DNA of 64,000 nt from CAYMPH01 sp964529415 (GTDB taxonomy: Bacteria; Spirochaetota; UBA4802; UBA5550): positions 1 through 64,000 of the forward strand of contig CAZGWD010000015.1 in the NCBI GenBank assembly GCA_964529415.1, given 5' to 3'. Within the stretch, counting starts at the first letter, position 1. Every line of letters starts with the position of its first letter. Shown here in pieces: positions 16,410 through 26,537 of the stretch. The translations under genes and the position numbers were made by a program. A model generated the notes under the pieces. The model was not told where the DNA came from, made no database searches, and saw nothing but the letters and a program-made list of their open reading frames with translations.

Positions 16410-18401
16410 CTATCTCCTTTCCCTTTGCTTTGAAGCGAAACGCATCTGCTTTTCATCAAGAACAGGAGCTTCATATGTGGATAGACGGATCTCTCCGCCT
16501 TCAAGATTAAATTTAATATTATCGTATGGATCTTTCAATGAAAAATTCTTATCTTTAATATAAATCTCAACTCCTGAATATGCAGTTTTCTCTGCGCAAA
16601 CCTTGCCGCTGTGCTCAAGCTGCGAAACATATTCATTCAGTTCAGACAGCTCCGAATCAATTTCAGAAATTCTTCCGGCAAGTTTTTCATTCTGCGCCGT
16701 CAGATCATCCAGCATTTTGGATTTTTCTTCAGGCAGCTTCATGGTCTTTTTCATATTGCTGAGCGTATTTATATCGAGCTTGTTTTTTTCCATTTCATCT
16801 GTGATTTTAATTTTAGCGTTGTTGTGCTCTTCAATCTGCTGGAGAACTTTTGGATGAACCCCTACTGTTATGTCGGTCCGGGTTTCCGCTTCTCCTCCGA
16901 GAAATCTCGCATTAACTTCATCTCCGGCCCTGAAAACGCCGCCCATTATCTTCGCTCTCTTGCCAAGGCTTATTATTCTTTTGCCTGCATCAACACGGGA
17001 ATGAATTATTCCTTCAGGAACTATTATGTCCTTTTCAGCGAATAGATATGCATTCTGAACAAATTTTGCAAATATCGTGCCTCCGGTTGATTCAATTTTT
17101 GCTTCATCTTTACCGGATATACCCATACGTACAACTATATCTCCCTCTGCTTCAAGCTCTGCCTTCTGAACTGTACCCTGAACCTCAATATTGCCTGCAG
17201 CCTTAACCTGGAAATTATCATGAACACTTCCCTTCACTATAACAGATCCGAGAAATACAATATTTCCTGTACCAACGGAAACATCCCCTTTAACCACAAA
17301 TACCGGTTCAACGCTGATTTTTCCATTTGCAAAAACCACCTGCCCGTTCATTTCAGCGCTGAGTTCTGTGCCGTCCTCAGAGAGTATAGTCCCTTTGCCG
17401 CCTGTTAGCTTAATATCTTTTCCGGATCTGCTTGGGAGTACTTTGTTAGATATTGTTCTTCCCTGCACTCCCTGTTCAACAGGAACTTTAACTGCAAGAA
17501 CCTGTCCGCTGACAACGTTTTCAAGAAGCTCAAGATTTCTGAAATCCACCTTGCCTGATTCATCTTCTTCAAATTTAACATCAGCTTTATTGACTCTGAC
17601 TTTATATTCTATAAATGCATCATTTCCGTTTCTCGGATATGTTCCCTCAGCTGCAAGTAATGGCCTTGAGTAATCCATAGTTTCCAGAAATTCTTTCAAT
17701 CTCGTCTCGTTTATTCCGGCCATAACCCCTTTAGATTTCATGGCTTCAAGAATCTCATCTGCCTCGAGATGTCTGCCGGAAAAACGCGGAGGAATAAAAT
17801 GAATGAAACATTTCATCTCGTCATCAGATATTTCTATGCGAATTGATCCGTCGTTGTCCGGGTTTGGAGTCCAGTTACCGATTTTAACAGGCTTGCCTGA
17901 AGCTTTTTTTACTTCTTTGTCAACCATAGCCATATCAGCATTAGTTAAACGCATTGAGTAGAGTTTGGTGTTTACTTCATTGACATCAAGTTTCTGCCCG
18001 CGGCCTTTTGACGGTGTTACAGTTAACCAGATTCCGGATTTAGTTACTCTTATCTGACAAGTGGAATCCATATCTTTTTTTTGTTCAATGGTTACAGAAG
18101 GCGAGTATTCAGTTGATAATTTTCTTTCAAGTTCTTCGAGATCTGTATGCTCTGCATTTACTTTTATCTGTCTTACAAGAACGCGGTATGGCTGTCTGCC
18201 AAAACCAAATAAACCTTTTGTTCCTTTTTCGAGTATATCATAATCCAGGCTGGTTATATCCACAACGAGTTCGTTCGAAGCCATTTCAAGAGCCTGTTTT
18301 ACCGAGTCAGCATAAACTTCGATTGCATCATCGTCAATCCCGCTGACATTTTCGTCTTCAAACTCCATGAACAGGTCTTTAAGCTTGCTCATATCAGCCA
18401 A
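16410..18401 (-). CDS. fapA: FapA family protein (DUF342) with N-terminal Jag-type domain
   Basis: 663-aa protein. Residues about 25-80 (DSVKQALEMASNELVVD, KGTKGLFGFGRQPYRVLV) resemble the Jag N-terminal domain. The DUF342/FapA core follows. Residues about 365-510 form short valine/isoleucine/glycine repeats typical of a right-handed beta helix (VKGDVSVGTGNIVFLGSV, then GSVHDNFQVKAAGNIEV). A coiled coil lies at about 530-605, then a C-terminal beta segment. FapA-type proteins are implicated in polar flagellar assembly and protein localisation. It overlaps the fliA end by eight bases. Confidence 0.85.
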   Translation of the reverse strand: MADMSKLKDLFMEFEDENVSGIDDDAIEVYADSVKQALEMASNELVVDITSLDYDILEKGTKGLFGFGRQPYRVLVRQIKVNAEHTDLEELERKLSTEYSPSVTIEQKKDMDSTCQIRVTKSGIWLTVTPSKGRGQKLDVNEVNTKLYSMRLTNADMAMVDKEVKKASGKPVKIGNWTPNPDNDGSIRIEISDDEMKCFIHFIPPRFSGRHLEADEILEAMKSKGVMAGINETRLKEFLETMDYSRPLLAAEGTYPRNGNDAFIEYKVRVNKADVKFEEDESGKVDFRNLELLENVVSGQVLAVKVPVEQGVQGRTISNKVLPSRSGKDIKLTGGKGTILSEDGTELSAEMNGQVVFANGKISVEPVFVVKGDVSVGTGNIVFLGSVIVKGSVHDNFQVKAAGNIEVQGTVQKAELEAEGDIVVRMGISGKDEAKIESTGGTIFAKFVQNAYLFAEKDIIVPEGIIHSRVDAGKRIISLGKRAKIMGGVFRAGDEVNARFLGGEAETRTDITVGVHPKVLQQIEEHNNAKIKITDEMEKNKLDINTLSNMKKTMKLPEEKSKMLDDLTAQNEKLAGRISEIDSELSELNEYVSQLEHSGKVCAEKTAYSGVEIYIKDKNFSLKDPYDNIKFNLEGGEIRLSTYEAPVLDEKQMRFASKQRERR

Positions 18402-19194
18402 CTATGTTCGATTTTATTCTACCGAGCCTGCCCCTGAGCCTCATTATTGCCTTTGTATGAAGCTGGGACACCCTGCTTTCGGTGACATCGAGAACATCTC
18501 CTATTTCTTTTAAAGTAAGGTCCTCGTAATAATAAAGAACTATAACTTTCTTTTCTTTTTCCGGAAGCTTTTTAATAGCATCTATAATATAATCCCGAAT
18601 TTCCTCTTTTTCAACTAAAACATCCGGGTTCATGCTTTGCGGCGCTTCAAGCGTTTCAAGTATTGACAGTTCATCGCTGTCATCGCCCATGTACCAGATA
18701 TCATTCAGGGACATCATTGAAGTTCCGGTCAGTTTATTCAGCGTGGATTGAAATTCCTCAACAGAGACTCCGAGTTCCTTGGCAATCTCATCATCTTCAA
18801 CAGTTCTGCCGAGCCTGTTTTCAAGCTCAGTAATTGCAAGTTCAATCTGCTTGGCTTTCTGCCTGATAGAACGAGGAATCCAGTCAATAGATCTGAGCTC
18901 ATCAAAAATAGCTCCTCTTACCCTTGTCATTGCATATGTCTTGAATTTAATTCCGCGGCCCGGATCAAATTTACTTATAGCGTCGATCAGGCCGAAAATC
19001 CCGTATGATACAAGATCGTCAAATTCAATATTCTGCGGCATGCCCATGGAAATCTTGCCCGCAACATACTTGACCAGCGGAGCATATTTAATAACGAAGT
19101 AGTCCCTGATTTCCTGGTCCTTCTTCTTCATGAACTTTTCCCAGAGAAGTTCCTCACCGAGAACGTCAAGTTCTTTAAATTTCTTATCGTTCAT
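18394..19194 (-). CDS. fliA: Flagellar sigma-28 factor (FliA/WhiG/SigD family)
   Basis: 266-aa sigma factor with regions 2, 3 and 4. Region 2 shows FDDLVSYGIFGLIDAISKFD and GIKFKTYAMTRVRGAIFDE; region 3 RSIDWIPRSIRQK; region 4 ends LTLKEIGDVLDVTESRVSQLHTKA. The RSxDWxPRS signature is specific for FliA/WhiG. It directs RNA polymerase to late flagellar and chemotaxis promoters. Spirochaete annotations often call it WhiG. No gene for its anti-sigma factor FlgM is seen in the window. Confidence 0.95.
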   Translation of the reverse strand: MNDKKFKELDVLGEELLWEKFMKKKDQEIRDYFVIKYAPLVKYVAGKISMGMPQNIEFDDLVSYGIFGLIDAISKFDPGRGIKFKTYAMTRVRGAIFDELRSIDWIPRSIRQKAKQIELAITELENRLGRTVEDDEIAKELGVSVEEFQSTLNKLTGTSMMSLNDIWYMGDDSDELSILETLEAPQSMNPDVLVEKEEIRDYIIDAIKKLPEKEKKVIVLYYYEDLTLKEIGDVLDVTESRVSQLHTKAIMRLRGRLGRIKSNIVG

Positions 19195-19207
19195 ATCAAC
19201 CAGTCCG

Positions 19208-19813
19208 TCAATCCCCTTCTCGTTTTAACATGGTCCTAATTGCCTGCGCCATGATCTTGGGTTCATATTTTCCAAAATTTTCAGTCATTACTATATGTTT
19301 GCCTAAACTGCTTACTCCGGAATTTCTGCCGGTTTTTTCAGTTACTGCCGGGCCTGTTTCAATGCCTGAATCCAGGTAGCTGTCATTAGACTGATTATCT
19401 GATTCTTCAACTTTAGGAAAATCAGATTTCGAAAACTCCTGAAATGATGATTCTGAAACTTTTCGAGCAGGTTCAGCTGAAACCTTTTCGTAATCTTCAA
19501 TATTTTTTTCAGTATCCTCTGAAAATTTTTCTGCAGTTTCAGAAACATTTTCCTTTATGCCTACATCCGGAACAGATTCATCACTCTTTAAATTTAAAAC
19601 TTCATACAATTCAGGCACAAAAATTTTTATTACAGTTGAAGCACCGAATCCCATTCCGGCAAAAACAGGAAGAACAATCAGCGATCTGATCAACAGAGTT
19701 AGAGCTGAAACTCCGGAAGCCAATCCGATTAGAATTGAAAGAACTATAGCGCCTGATCCCATAATAAGAGCGGCTTTATATTCAAATCCCAGATTTTTTA
19801 TAGAATCTACCAT
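19208..19813 (-). CDS. Membrane protein of unknown function in the flagellar cluster
   Basis: 201-aa protein with two N-terminal hydrophobic helices (about residues 14-34 and 36-62), a low-complexity acidic linker rich in Ser and Glu (about 75-160), and a conserved-looking C-terminal helix (GKYEPKIMAQAIRTMLKRE). A gene of this layout between flhG and the sigma factor is common in spirochaetes, but I know no function. The position suggests a role linked to FlhF/FlhG or sigma-28 control. Confidence 0.6.
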   Translation of the reverse strand: MVDSIKNLGFEYKAALIMGSGAIVLSILIGLASGVSALTLLIRSLIVLPVFAGMGFGASTVIKIFVPELYEVLNLKSDESVPDVGIKENVSETAEKFSEDTEKNIEDYEKVSAEPARKVSESSFQEFSKSDFPKVEESDNQSNDSYLDSGIETGPAVTEKTGRNSGVSSLGKHIVMTENFGKYEPKIMAQAIRTMLKREGD

Positions 19814-19861
19814 ACATACAACTTTATATAGAACGCAAATTACAAATCAAGCTATTTTTAT

Positions 19862-20755
19862 CTATACAGTCGAATCATTTTCATCGTCATTCTGCGCACT
19901 TTTTTCTGTTGTTGCGAAAAATCTTTTTACGAAATTTTTTATTCCTGAGGCGCTGTCATCTTCGACAATTCTATTGGCTATTCTGTCAGCTATAACATTT
20001 ACGCACGAGGAAGCCTTCGCTTTCGGATAACTCACAATAAAAGGTTTCTGATTTCTTACAGATTTAGGCACGCATAAATCATCATAAACAAATCCAAGAC
20101 TTTCAACCTTAATATTTAAAAACTGGCCTGCAATATTTATCACCCTTTGAGCAACCCTGTTTCCCTCGGAAACGCTCTGGGCGCGATTAACAACAAGTTT
20201 GATAATTTTATCCGGAGCAAGAGACGCGATTGACTTAATCATGCCATATGCATCTGTTATAGCTGTTGGTTCAGGTGTAGTCACAACTATTACCTCATCC
20301 GAAGAAAGCACAAAACTTAAAACATTCTGGGAAATTCCGGCGCCTGTATCAATTATCAGATAATCATCCGAGTCAAGTTCAGCTATTGCTTCAATAAAAT
20401 CAGTTCTCTGTTTCTGGTCAAGGTTTGCAAGCTGATGAAATCCGGAAGCTCCTGCAATGATTTTAATTCCTTCCGGTACATCAATAATTATATCTCTTAG
20501 CTTTTTTTTGCCTTTTATAACATGATGAAGGTTAAATTTCGGTATAATTCCGAGAATTACATTTATATTCGCAAGTCCCAGATCCGCATCAAGAAGAGTT
20601 ACAGATGCTCCGGTTCCGGCAAGAGCTATTGCAAGACTCACTGACAGGCTTGATTTCCCGACTCCCCCTTTCCCGCTTGTTACGGCAATGGTTTTTGTCT
20701 TTTTTTTACTGCTGGTCTCCAAAACCAGTCTTCTGAGTGTCGCAGCCTGATCCAC
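19862..20755 (-). CDS. flhG: MinD-like ATPase FlhG (YlxH/FleN)
   Basis: 297-aa ParA/MinD-type ATPase limiting flagellar number. The N-terminus MDQAATLRRL carries the DQAxxLR activator motif that stimulates the FlhF GTPase. The deviant Walker A is KGGVGKS (residues 29-35), the switch region includes DADLGLANINV, and DTGAGIS replaces the classical Walker B end. The C-terminal membrane-targeting helix is not obvious: the tail is charged. It follows flhF after 16 bases. Confidence 0.92.
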   Translation of the reverse strand: MDQAATLRRLVLETSSKKKTKTIAVTSGKGGVGKSSLSVSLAIALAGTGASVTLLDADLGLANINVILGIIPKFNLHHVIKGKKKLRDIIIDVPEGIKIIAGASGFHQLANLDQKQRTDFIEAIAELDSDDYLIIDTGAGISQNVLSFVLSSDEVIVVTTPEPTAITDAYGMIKSIASLAPDKIIKLVVNRAQSVSEGNRVAQRVINIAGQFLNIKVESLGFVYDDLCVPKSVRNQKPFIVSYPKAKASSCVNVIADRIANRIVEDDSASGIKNFVKRFFATTEKSAQNDDENDSTV

Positions 20756-20771
20756 ATTGGCCTCCAGATTT

Positions 20772-22130
20772 TTAATTATTAACCCCGCTCAGCAGCATAT
20801 CAACCAGCTTATCGGAATCCGCTACAACTATATCATTCGGAACTTCCTGACCATTGGTAAAATATGATATTGGCTTACTGTATTTATCGGCAATATCAAT
20901 AACATTCCCTATAAAAGAAGTTTCATCAACTTTAGTTATTATTACGCTGTCAAAATTCATTGTCTCAAATGCCTTAAAAACGCTCATTAAATCGGTTTTT
21001 TTAGTGTTCGCGCTGACACAGAGAACCTTTTCTATTTCAAAATCAACGCTGTCTGCAAAACTCTTTATTTCAGAAATTTTCAGATCATTTCTATGGCTTC
21101 TGCCGGATGTATCGACAAGAATGATATCCGCTTTTTCCTGTGTAAGAATTTCCCTGAATTCCTTCTGGCTGTTTACTGAATATATTGGAATTCTCATAAT
21201 TTCAGCATATTTTTTCAGCTGTTCTGTTGCTGCAATTCTATAATTATCAATTGTAACAAATGCAACTCTCTGCTCCTCTCTGAGAGCATGAATTGCCCCG
21301 AGCTTGGCTATAGTTGTAGTTTTTCCAACTCCTGTCGGCCCAACGAACATTATAATTTTCTTTTTACTGCCTTTTTTTATCGGACCGGATGTAACGATTC
21401 TGCTTTTAAGAAGTTCTTTCAGGCTCTTTTCAATTTTAAATCTATCGCGGAGTTCATCCTTGCTGATTGAATTTTTTACCTTGGAGAGCATTTCTCCGCA
21501 GTCTTCCGGATCAAAATCATTATTTTTCAGAATATCCGAGTAGGTTTTCAGCATTCCTGACTCATCTTTTCCATGATCAACAGTATGCGAATCGCCTTTA
21601 CTTTTATCATTGACTATTTTATTCAGAACTTCCTTAATCTCGCTGAATTCTCTTTCAAATCTGTCAATGGAGCTTGCAGCTCCCACAGGTTTTTCCCTTG
21701 GCTCAGCAGGCGGCTCTGCAGGATTTTTTGAATTTATAAGATCCATAAACAGTTCCTTTTCTCTTGAAGTGCTTTCCTCCTGTACAGCCCTTTTCGGCTT
21801 AACCTGGGGAATAGAATATGTATCTTCATTCAGGGTCATTTCATGGGTTGTGTTTTTCTGGATTATATCATCCATATTTTTATCCCCGATTGTAAAATCT
21901 ATTTTCTTTTTGGCTGATTGGATTTTTTCATCGGATGATTTCGACTGGAATTTTTTATCCTGCACCGCAGCTGTCAGCTCCACTATCTCATTTCCGAAAA
22001 GCTTGGAATTAAAAATACCGCCCTCTTTTATATTTTTATGGCTGATTGGAATTGCATCAGCTCCATGCTGCATTCTCAGTTTCATCAGCGCGTCGCTGTA
22101 GGTTTTAGCCTTGATTTTGATGTATTTCAT
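20772..22130 (-). CDS. flhF: Flagellar biosynthesis SRP-like GTPase FlhF
   Basis: 452-aa SRP-family GTPase that places the flagellum and determines its number. The N-terminal B domain (about residues 1-150) is basic and low in complexity after the opening MKYIKIKAKTYSDALMKLR. The N domain follows, then the G domain with GPTGVGKTT (264-272), DTSGR and TKVDET. Complete in length. The partner FlhG is encoded next. Confidence 0.95.
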   Translation of the reverse strand: MKYIKIKAKTYSDALMKLRMQHGADAIPISHKNIKEGGIFNSKLFGNEIVELTAAVQDKKFQSKSSDEKIQSAKKKIDFTIGDKNMDDIIQKNTTHEMTLNEDTYSIPQVKPKRAVQEESTSREKELFMDLINSKNPAEPPAEPREKPVGAASSIDRFEREFSEIKEVLNKIVNDKSKGDSHTVDHGKDESGMLKTYSDILKNNDFDPEDCGEMLSKVKNSISKDELRDRFKIEKSLKELLKSRIVTSGPIKKGSKKKIIMFVGPTGVGKTTTIAKLGAIHALREEQRVAFVTIDNYRIAATEQLKKYAEIMRIPIYSVNSQKEFREILTQEKADIILVDTSGRSHRNDLKISEIKSFADSVDFEIEKVLCVSANTKKTDLMSVFKAFETMNFDSVIITKVDETSFIGNVIDIADKYSKPISYFTNGQEVPNDIVVADSDKLVDMLLSGVNN

Positions 22131-22164
22131 TAAAGTTCTCCTTGTTATTTAATCCATTACTATT

Positions 22165-24276
22165 TTATGCGGCATTCGACATTAGCGCCGAAGCAACTAC
22201 GTTAACCTTGACATTATTTGTTATTTCATTATAGGACAGAACTATTGGAGCGGAAATTTCCCGCTCAAGTAAAGTAAAAGCAACGCTCCTGATATGAGGC
22301 GACACGAGATATATCGGAGCAAATCCGAGCTGTCTTGTTTTATTATAAGCTTCGATAAGTGAGTTTATTACATGATTGTGCGTTTCAGGATCAAGGGCAA
22401 GTACCATTCCATCAATCGGATCATCATGTATTGATGTTCTGATAACTGACTCAATTTCCGGATCAATTGTAATTACAGAGAGTGCGCCGCCTGATATAGT
22501 AAGATTTTTTGTTATCTGACGCGCCAGAGAAACTCTGACGTATTCTGTAAGTACACCTGCATTTCTCGTGTGTTCGGAATAAGTTGCGATTGTTTCAAGA
22601 ATTGTAACCATATTCCTGATTGAAACTCTTTCCCTGAGAAGATTCTGAAGCACTTTCTGAATCTCACCAACTGTAATTTTCTTCTCCTGAATTTCATCGA
22701 CAACTGCAGGGAAATCAGTTTTTACCTTATCTATAATCTGCTTAACTTCCTGACGCCCTAAAATTTCAGCAGCGTGTCTTCTTATAATTTCTGTAAGATG
22801 CGTGGCAATAATGGTAGGACAATCAACGACATTATAGCCTTTGCTTTCAGCAAGGTCTCTCTGTTCTGATTCAATCCAGATAGCTTTAAGCTCAAATGCA
22901 GGCTCGATAAATTCTGTACCGGAAATTTTATCTTCAATATCTCCGGAATCCATTGCCATTAGCTTGCCAACCTGGAGAGCGCCGCTTCCAACTTCAACAC
23001 CTTTGATTAAAATTGAATAATATTCAGGTTCAAGTTCCATGTTATCCCTGATTCTAATCGGAGGTACTATCAATCCCATATCAAGCGCGAATCTTCTTCT
23101 GATATTGGTTATTCTATCGAGCAGGGTACCGCCCTGTTCCGGATCAACGAGCGGAACAAGATTATATCCTATCTCAACTTCGAGAGAATCAACCTGAATC
23201 AGCGGAACAACAGATTCCGGTTTGTGATCCTTCATTGCGGATTCTTTTACCTTTTTCTCTTCCAGATCTTTTTTCTCCTCTTTTTCCTGGGTAAGAATAT
23301 ATGCAAGCGAACCCAGTCCTACTGATAATAATATCAGAGTTATTTTTGGAAATCCCGGGATAAAAACCATTATTCCAAGGGCTGCAGCTGTAATATAAAG
23401 AGCCCTCGGCTCGGAGCTTAACTGCTTTGAAAAATCCTTGCCAAGTGTGTCATTCGATGCGGCTCTTGTAACTATAATACCGGTTGCAGTTGTAATGAGC
23501 AGCGATGGAATCTGGGCTACAAGACCGTCTCCAATGCTTAGAAGAGTATATGTTTTAAGAGCAACATCGAATGATTCGTTACGAAGAACCATGCCCACAA
23601 TAAACCCGCCGATTATATTAACGAGAATAATTATAATTCCAACTTTAACATCGCCCTGTATAAACTTTGATGCTCCATCCATTGCTCCATAAAAATCCGC
23701 TTCCCTGCGGATCTCCTCTCTTCTTTTCTTTGCTTCATCTTCAGTAATTGCGCCATTTGACAGATCCGAGTCAATGCTCATCTGCTTGCCGGGCATGGCA
23801 TCCAATGTAAATCTTGCTGCAACTTCTGCTGTTCTTGTTGCGCCTTTTGTAATAACAATATACTGCACAGCAACAAGTATTATAAATATAATAAATCCGA
23901 TAACATAATTCCCTCCAACAACGAACTCGCCGAAAGTCCTTACTATTTTACCATCAAAACCTGCGCCTTTAAGCAAAATCAGCCTGGATGTTGAAACATT
24001 GAGTGCAAGCCTGAAAACTGTAGTTATAAGCAAAAGAGCTGGAAAAATTGAAAAATCATACGGCTTTTGAACAAACATTACCATCATTAGAACAAGAAGG
24101 CCGATCATAATGCTTATTGCCATTAGAAAATCGAGTATTATTGTAGGCAGTGGAACAACAAGCATAGACACAACTGTAATAACGCCAAGCCCGACAAGCA
24201 TGTCGGTCTTCTGCATCCAGAGTGCATTATTTGTTAAAAAAGAAAATCTGCTTCCCAGTGTTCCTGTTTCAGCCAT
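22165..24276 (-). CDS. flhA: Flagellar export gate protein FlhA
   Basis: 703-aa export-gate subunit. Eight membrane helices lie in residues about 20-320. The FHIPEP region reads MPGKQMSIDSDLSNGAI, with the conserved cytoplasmic loop RREADFYGAMDGASKFIQGD. The C-terminal cytoplasmic ring domain (about 350-703) binds export chaperones. The start MAETGTLGSRFSFL is followed by a normal N-terminus. Confidence 0.96.
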   Translation of the reverse strand: MAETGTLGSRFSFLTNNALWMQKTDMLVGLGVITVVSMLVVPLPTIILDFLMAISIMIGLLVLMMVMFVQKPYDFSIFPALLLITTVFRLALNVSTSRLILLKGAGFDGKIVRTFGEFVVGGNYVIGFIIFIILVAVQYIVITKGATRTAEVAARFTLDAMPGKQMSIDSDLSNGAITEDEAKKRREEIRREADFYGAMDGASKFIQGDVKVGIIIILVNIIGGFIVGMVLRNESFDVALKTYTLLSIGDGLVAQIPSLLITTATGIIVTRAASNDTLGKDFSKQLSSEPRALYITAAALGIMVFIPGFPKITLILLSVGLGSLAYILTQEKEEKKDLEEKKVKESAMKDHKPESVVPLIQVDSLEVEIGYNLVPLVDPEQGGTLLDRITNIRRRFALDMGLIVPPIRIRDNMELEPEYYSILIKGVEVGSGALQVGKLMAMDSGDIEDKISGTEFIEPAFELKAIWIESEQRDLAESKGYNVVDCPTIIATHLTEIIRRHAAEILGRQEVKQIIDKVKTDFPAVVDEIQEKKITVGEIQKVLQNLLRERVSIRNMVTILETIATYSEHTRNAGVLTEYVRVSLARQITKNLTISGGALSVITIDPEIESVIRTSIHDDPIDGMVLALDPETHNHVINSLIEAYNKTRQLGFAPIYLVSPHIRSVAFTLLEREISAPIVLSYNEITNNVKVNVVASALMSNAA

Positions 24277-24303
24277 GTTAAACCTCTTTCCCCATTCCTG
24301 TCA

Positions 24304-25461
24304 TTACATTGCCATCCTGATCTTATTTTTCTGAAATAGATCAGCATAGATAAGAGTTACTGCATAAAAAAGATCCTCAGGGATTATGTCTCCTACTTCA
24401 AGACGCTTATACATATCCTGAGCCAGAGCCCTGTTTTCAACAAGCGGAACACCGTTTTCCTGAGCAACTGTTCTTATCCTGAGAGCCATTGCATCTACAC
24501 CTTTTGCAATTACAGTTGGCGCCTGCATTGTGTCTCTGTCATATTTAAGCGCTACAGCAAAATGAGTCGGGTTTGTGACAACAACGTCTGCTTTCGGTAC
24601 TTCCCTGATCATATTTTTCATAAGAATTTCCCGCTGCATTTCCTTGAGTCTTGCTTTAAGGTATGGATCACCAATACTTTCCTTGAGTTCCTGTTTAACC
24701 TCTTCTTTAGTCATTTTCAATGATTCAATAAATTCCTGCTTCTGGAAAAAATAATCAGGGATTGCAAGAATTAAAATAAGAACCGCAGACCAGACTACAA
24801 TCTTCAACGCAACAATTGAAACAGCTTCGAATGCAAGTGCAATGGACAGATCAGGCGTTTTAAGAAGCATTTCAAAATCTTTTTCAATTAACAAATATCC
24901 TACAAATCCAAGTGCTATCACTTTAAAAATTGTTTTAAACAGGTTCATTGCAATCTGTTTTGAAAAAAATACTTTTTTCATAACTGTTGCAGGATCAAAT
25001 TTTATCTTGCTCAAGTCGAATTTCATCGGATGTGTGGAAAACTGGAATCCAACTTGAAGTAGATTGCCCAATACTGCAGCTATCATCGCTATTACAAAAA
25101 GTGGCCCCATCATTTTGGCGCTTTCAATCAGAATATTCAATAAATCAATCTGTATACTTTTATCAGTTATATGCATTCTTGAAAAATTGGAATAATAATG
25201 TTTCGTCATTCTGATAAGAGATTCAAATATCACTCCGCTGAAAACAAAAACTGTCAATACACCTGCAATAACAACAAGAGCCTGAGCCAGTTCCTGTGTT
25301 TTTGCAACCTGCCCCTTTTCCCTTGCCTCACGAAGCTTTTTCTCTGTAGGCTCTTCTGTCCTGCCTTCATCTTCAGCTGAAAAAAGCTGCAGATCAAAAT
25401 AAATTCCGGATACGGAAATATCCGCAAGCCAGAGATTATATTTATCCATTATATCTGTCAT
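24304..25461 (-). CDS. flhB: Flagellar export specificity switch protein FlhB
   Basis: 385-aa export protein with four membrane helices and a cytoplasmic C-terminal domain. The autocleavage site NPTH is at residues 297-300 (VVVTNPTHFAVAL). The flexible linker IPDYFFQKQEFIESLKM precedes it. The N-terminus is about 20 residues longer than usual before the typical LQLFSAEDEGRTEEPTEKK. FlhB controls the change from hook to filament export. Confidence 0.95.
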   Translation of the reverse strand: MTDIMDKYNLWLADISVSGIYFDLQLFSAEDEGRTEEPTEKKLREAREKGQVAKTQELAQALVVIAGVLTVFVFSGVIFESLIRMTKHYYSNFSRMHITDKSIQIDLLNILIESAKMMGPLFVIAMIAAVLGNLLQVGFQFSTHPMKFDLSKIKFDPATVMKKVFFSKQIAMNLFKTIFKVIALGFVGYLLIEKDFEMLLKTPDLSIALAFEAVSIVALKIVVWSAVLILILAIPDYFFQKQEFIESLKMTKEEVKQELKESIGDPYLKARLKEMQREILMKNMIREVPKADVVVTNPTHFAVALKYDRDTMQAPTVIAKGVDAMALRIRTVAQENGVPLVENRALAQDMYKRLEVGDIIPEDLFYAVTLIYADLFQKNKIRMAM

Positions 25462-25470
25462 CTATTGCTC

Positions 25471-26250
25471 TCATATCGGCCAGTGAATAAGAACTTTTGT
25501 CATAAAGTTAAATGTTCTTTCAAGAGAAACCTGCATGATTCTTATAACAAGCGGTGCTGTAATCATAAACACCATGAATGAAATAACTATTTTAAACGGG
25601 AATCCAAGCATCATGATATTCATTTGAGGCGCAACCTTTGCAAGAATTCCCATGCTTACTTCAATAAGAAATAGAACGGATAAAACCGGCAGAGCAATTT
25701 TCATTGCCACAACAAACATTCCGCTGAATGAATAGACTACATATTTTAAAATTCCTTCCTGGAATTTTCTTGAAATACCAAAAACCGGAGCAAGCTGATA
25801 CGATCTGTAAACTGCTTCCACAAGAAAATGGTGGCCATTAATTGATAAAAAAACCAGGAGACCAACCAGGTTTTTTATCTGACCGATTATAGGAATTGAA
25901 ACCTGAGCAAGCGGATCAAGCACCTCGTTTATACCAAATCCGATCTGAACTGCAAAATACTGGCCTGCAAGCTGAAATGCGGAAAAAATTATTGATACAA
26001 GAAATCCTATAAAAATACCAATTGCTATTTCCTGCAATATCATAAGAAAATAGCCGCCTGTATCGCCTGGCAGAGTGTATCCGTTTTGAGCCACTATTGG
26101 AAATACAACTATTGATATCATAAATGCCAGGGCTGCCTTCATTCTGAAAGGAATAATGGCGCTGGAATAAAACGGCGCAACAACCATCATTGAACTCATT
26201 CTTAAAAGAATCAGCAGAAAAACCTGGAAATGATAAACAAAAAAATCCAT
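25471..26250 (-). CDS. fliR: Flagellar export gate protein FliR
   Basis: 259-aa membrane protein, part of the FliP5-Q4-R1 export channel. Six hydrophobic segments are visible, and RMSSMMVVAPFYSSAIIPFRMKAALA is broken here to its key part VAPFYSS-x4-FRMK. Start ATG lies four bases after fliQ. In the Firmicute-like order fliP-fliQ-fliR-flhB-flhA. Confidence 0.93.
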   Translation of the reverse strand: MDFFVYHFQVFLLILLRMSSMMVVAPFYSSAIIPFRMKAALAFMISIVVFPIVAQNGYTLPGDTGGYFLMILQEIAIGIFIGFLVSIIFSAFQLAGQYFAVQIGFGINEVLDPLAQVSIPIIGQIKNLVGLLVFLSINGHHFLVEAVYRSYQLAPVFGISRKFQEGILKYVVYSFSGMFVVAMKIALPVLSVLFLIEVSMGILAKVAPQMNIMMLGFPFKIVISFMVFMITAPLVIRIMQVSLERTFNFMTKVLIHWPI

Positions 26251-26253
26251 GCT

Positions 26254-26520
26254 TTAACCGATTTTCTCGATCAATAAAAAGACATTAGTTGTATAATTCA
26301 CAAGCATTCTTATCATCCAAGGGCCGAAAATAATTATTGAAGCAAAGATTGCTACAATCTTTGGAACAAAAGTCAGGGTCTGCTCCTGAATAGATGTTGT
26401 TGTCTGAAATATTGAAACAATAAGACCAACAACCATGCCGACCAGCAGCATCGGAGCTGACACAATCAGCGTTATCAAAAGAGCATCGCGCAGTATTTTT
26501 ATTACAACAAGATCAGTCAC
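26254..26520 (-). CDS. fliQ: Flagellar export gate protein FliQ
   Basis: 88-aa protein with two membrane helices (about residues 14-38 and 50-74). The SIFQTTTSIQEQTLTFVPKI loop is the family signature. It forms the middle ring of the export channel. Complete, usual length. Confidence 0.95.
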   Translation of the reverse strand: MTDLVVIKILRDALLITLIVSAPMLLVGMVVGLIVSIFQTTTSIQEQTLTFVPKIVAIFASIIIFGPWMIRMLVNYTTNVFLLIEKIG

Positions 26521-26537
26521 GGTTCTCTCCTTAAATT

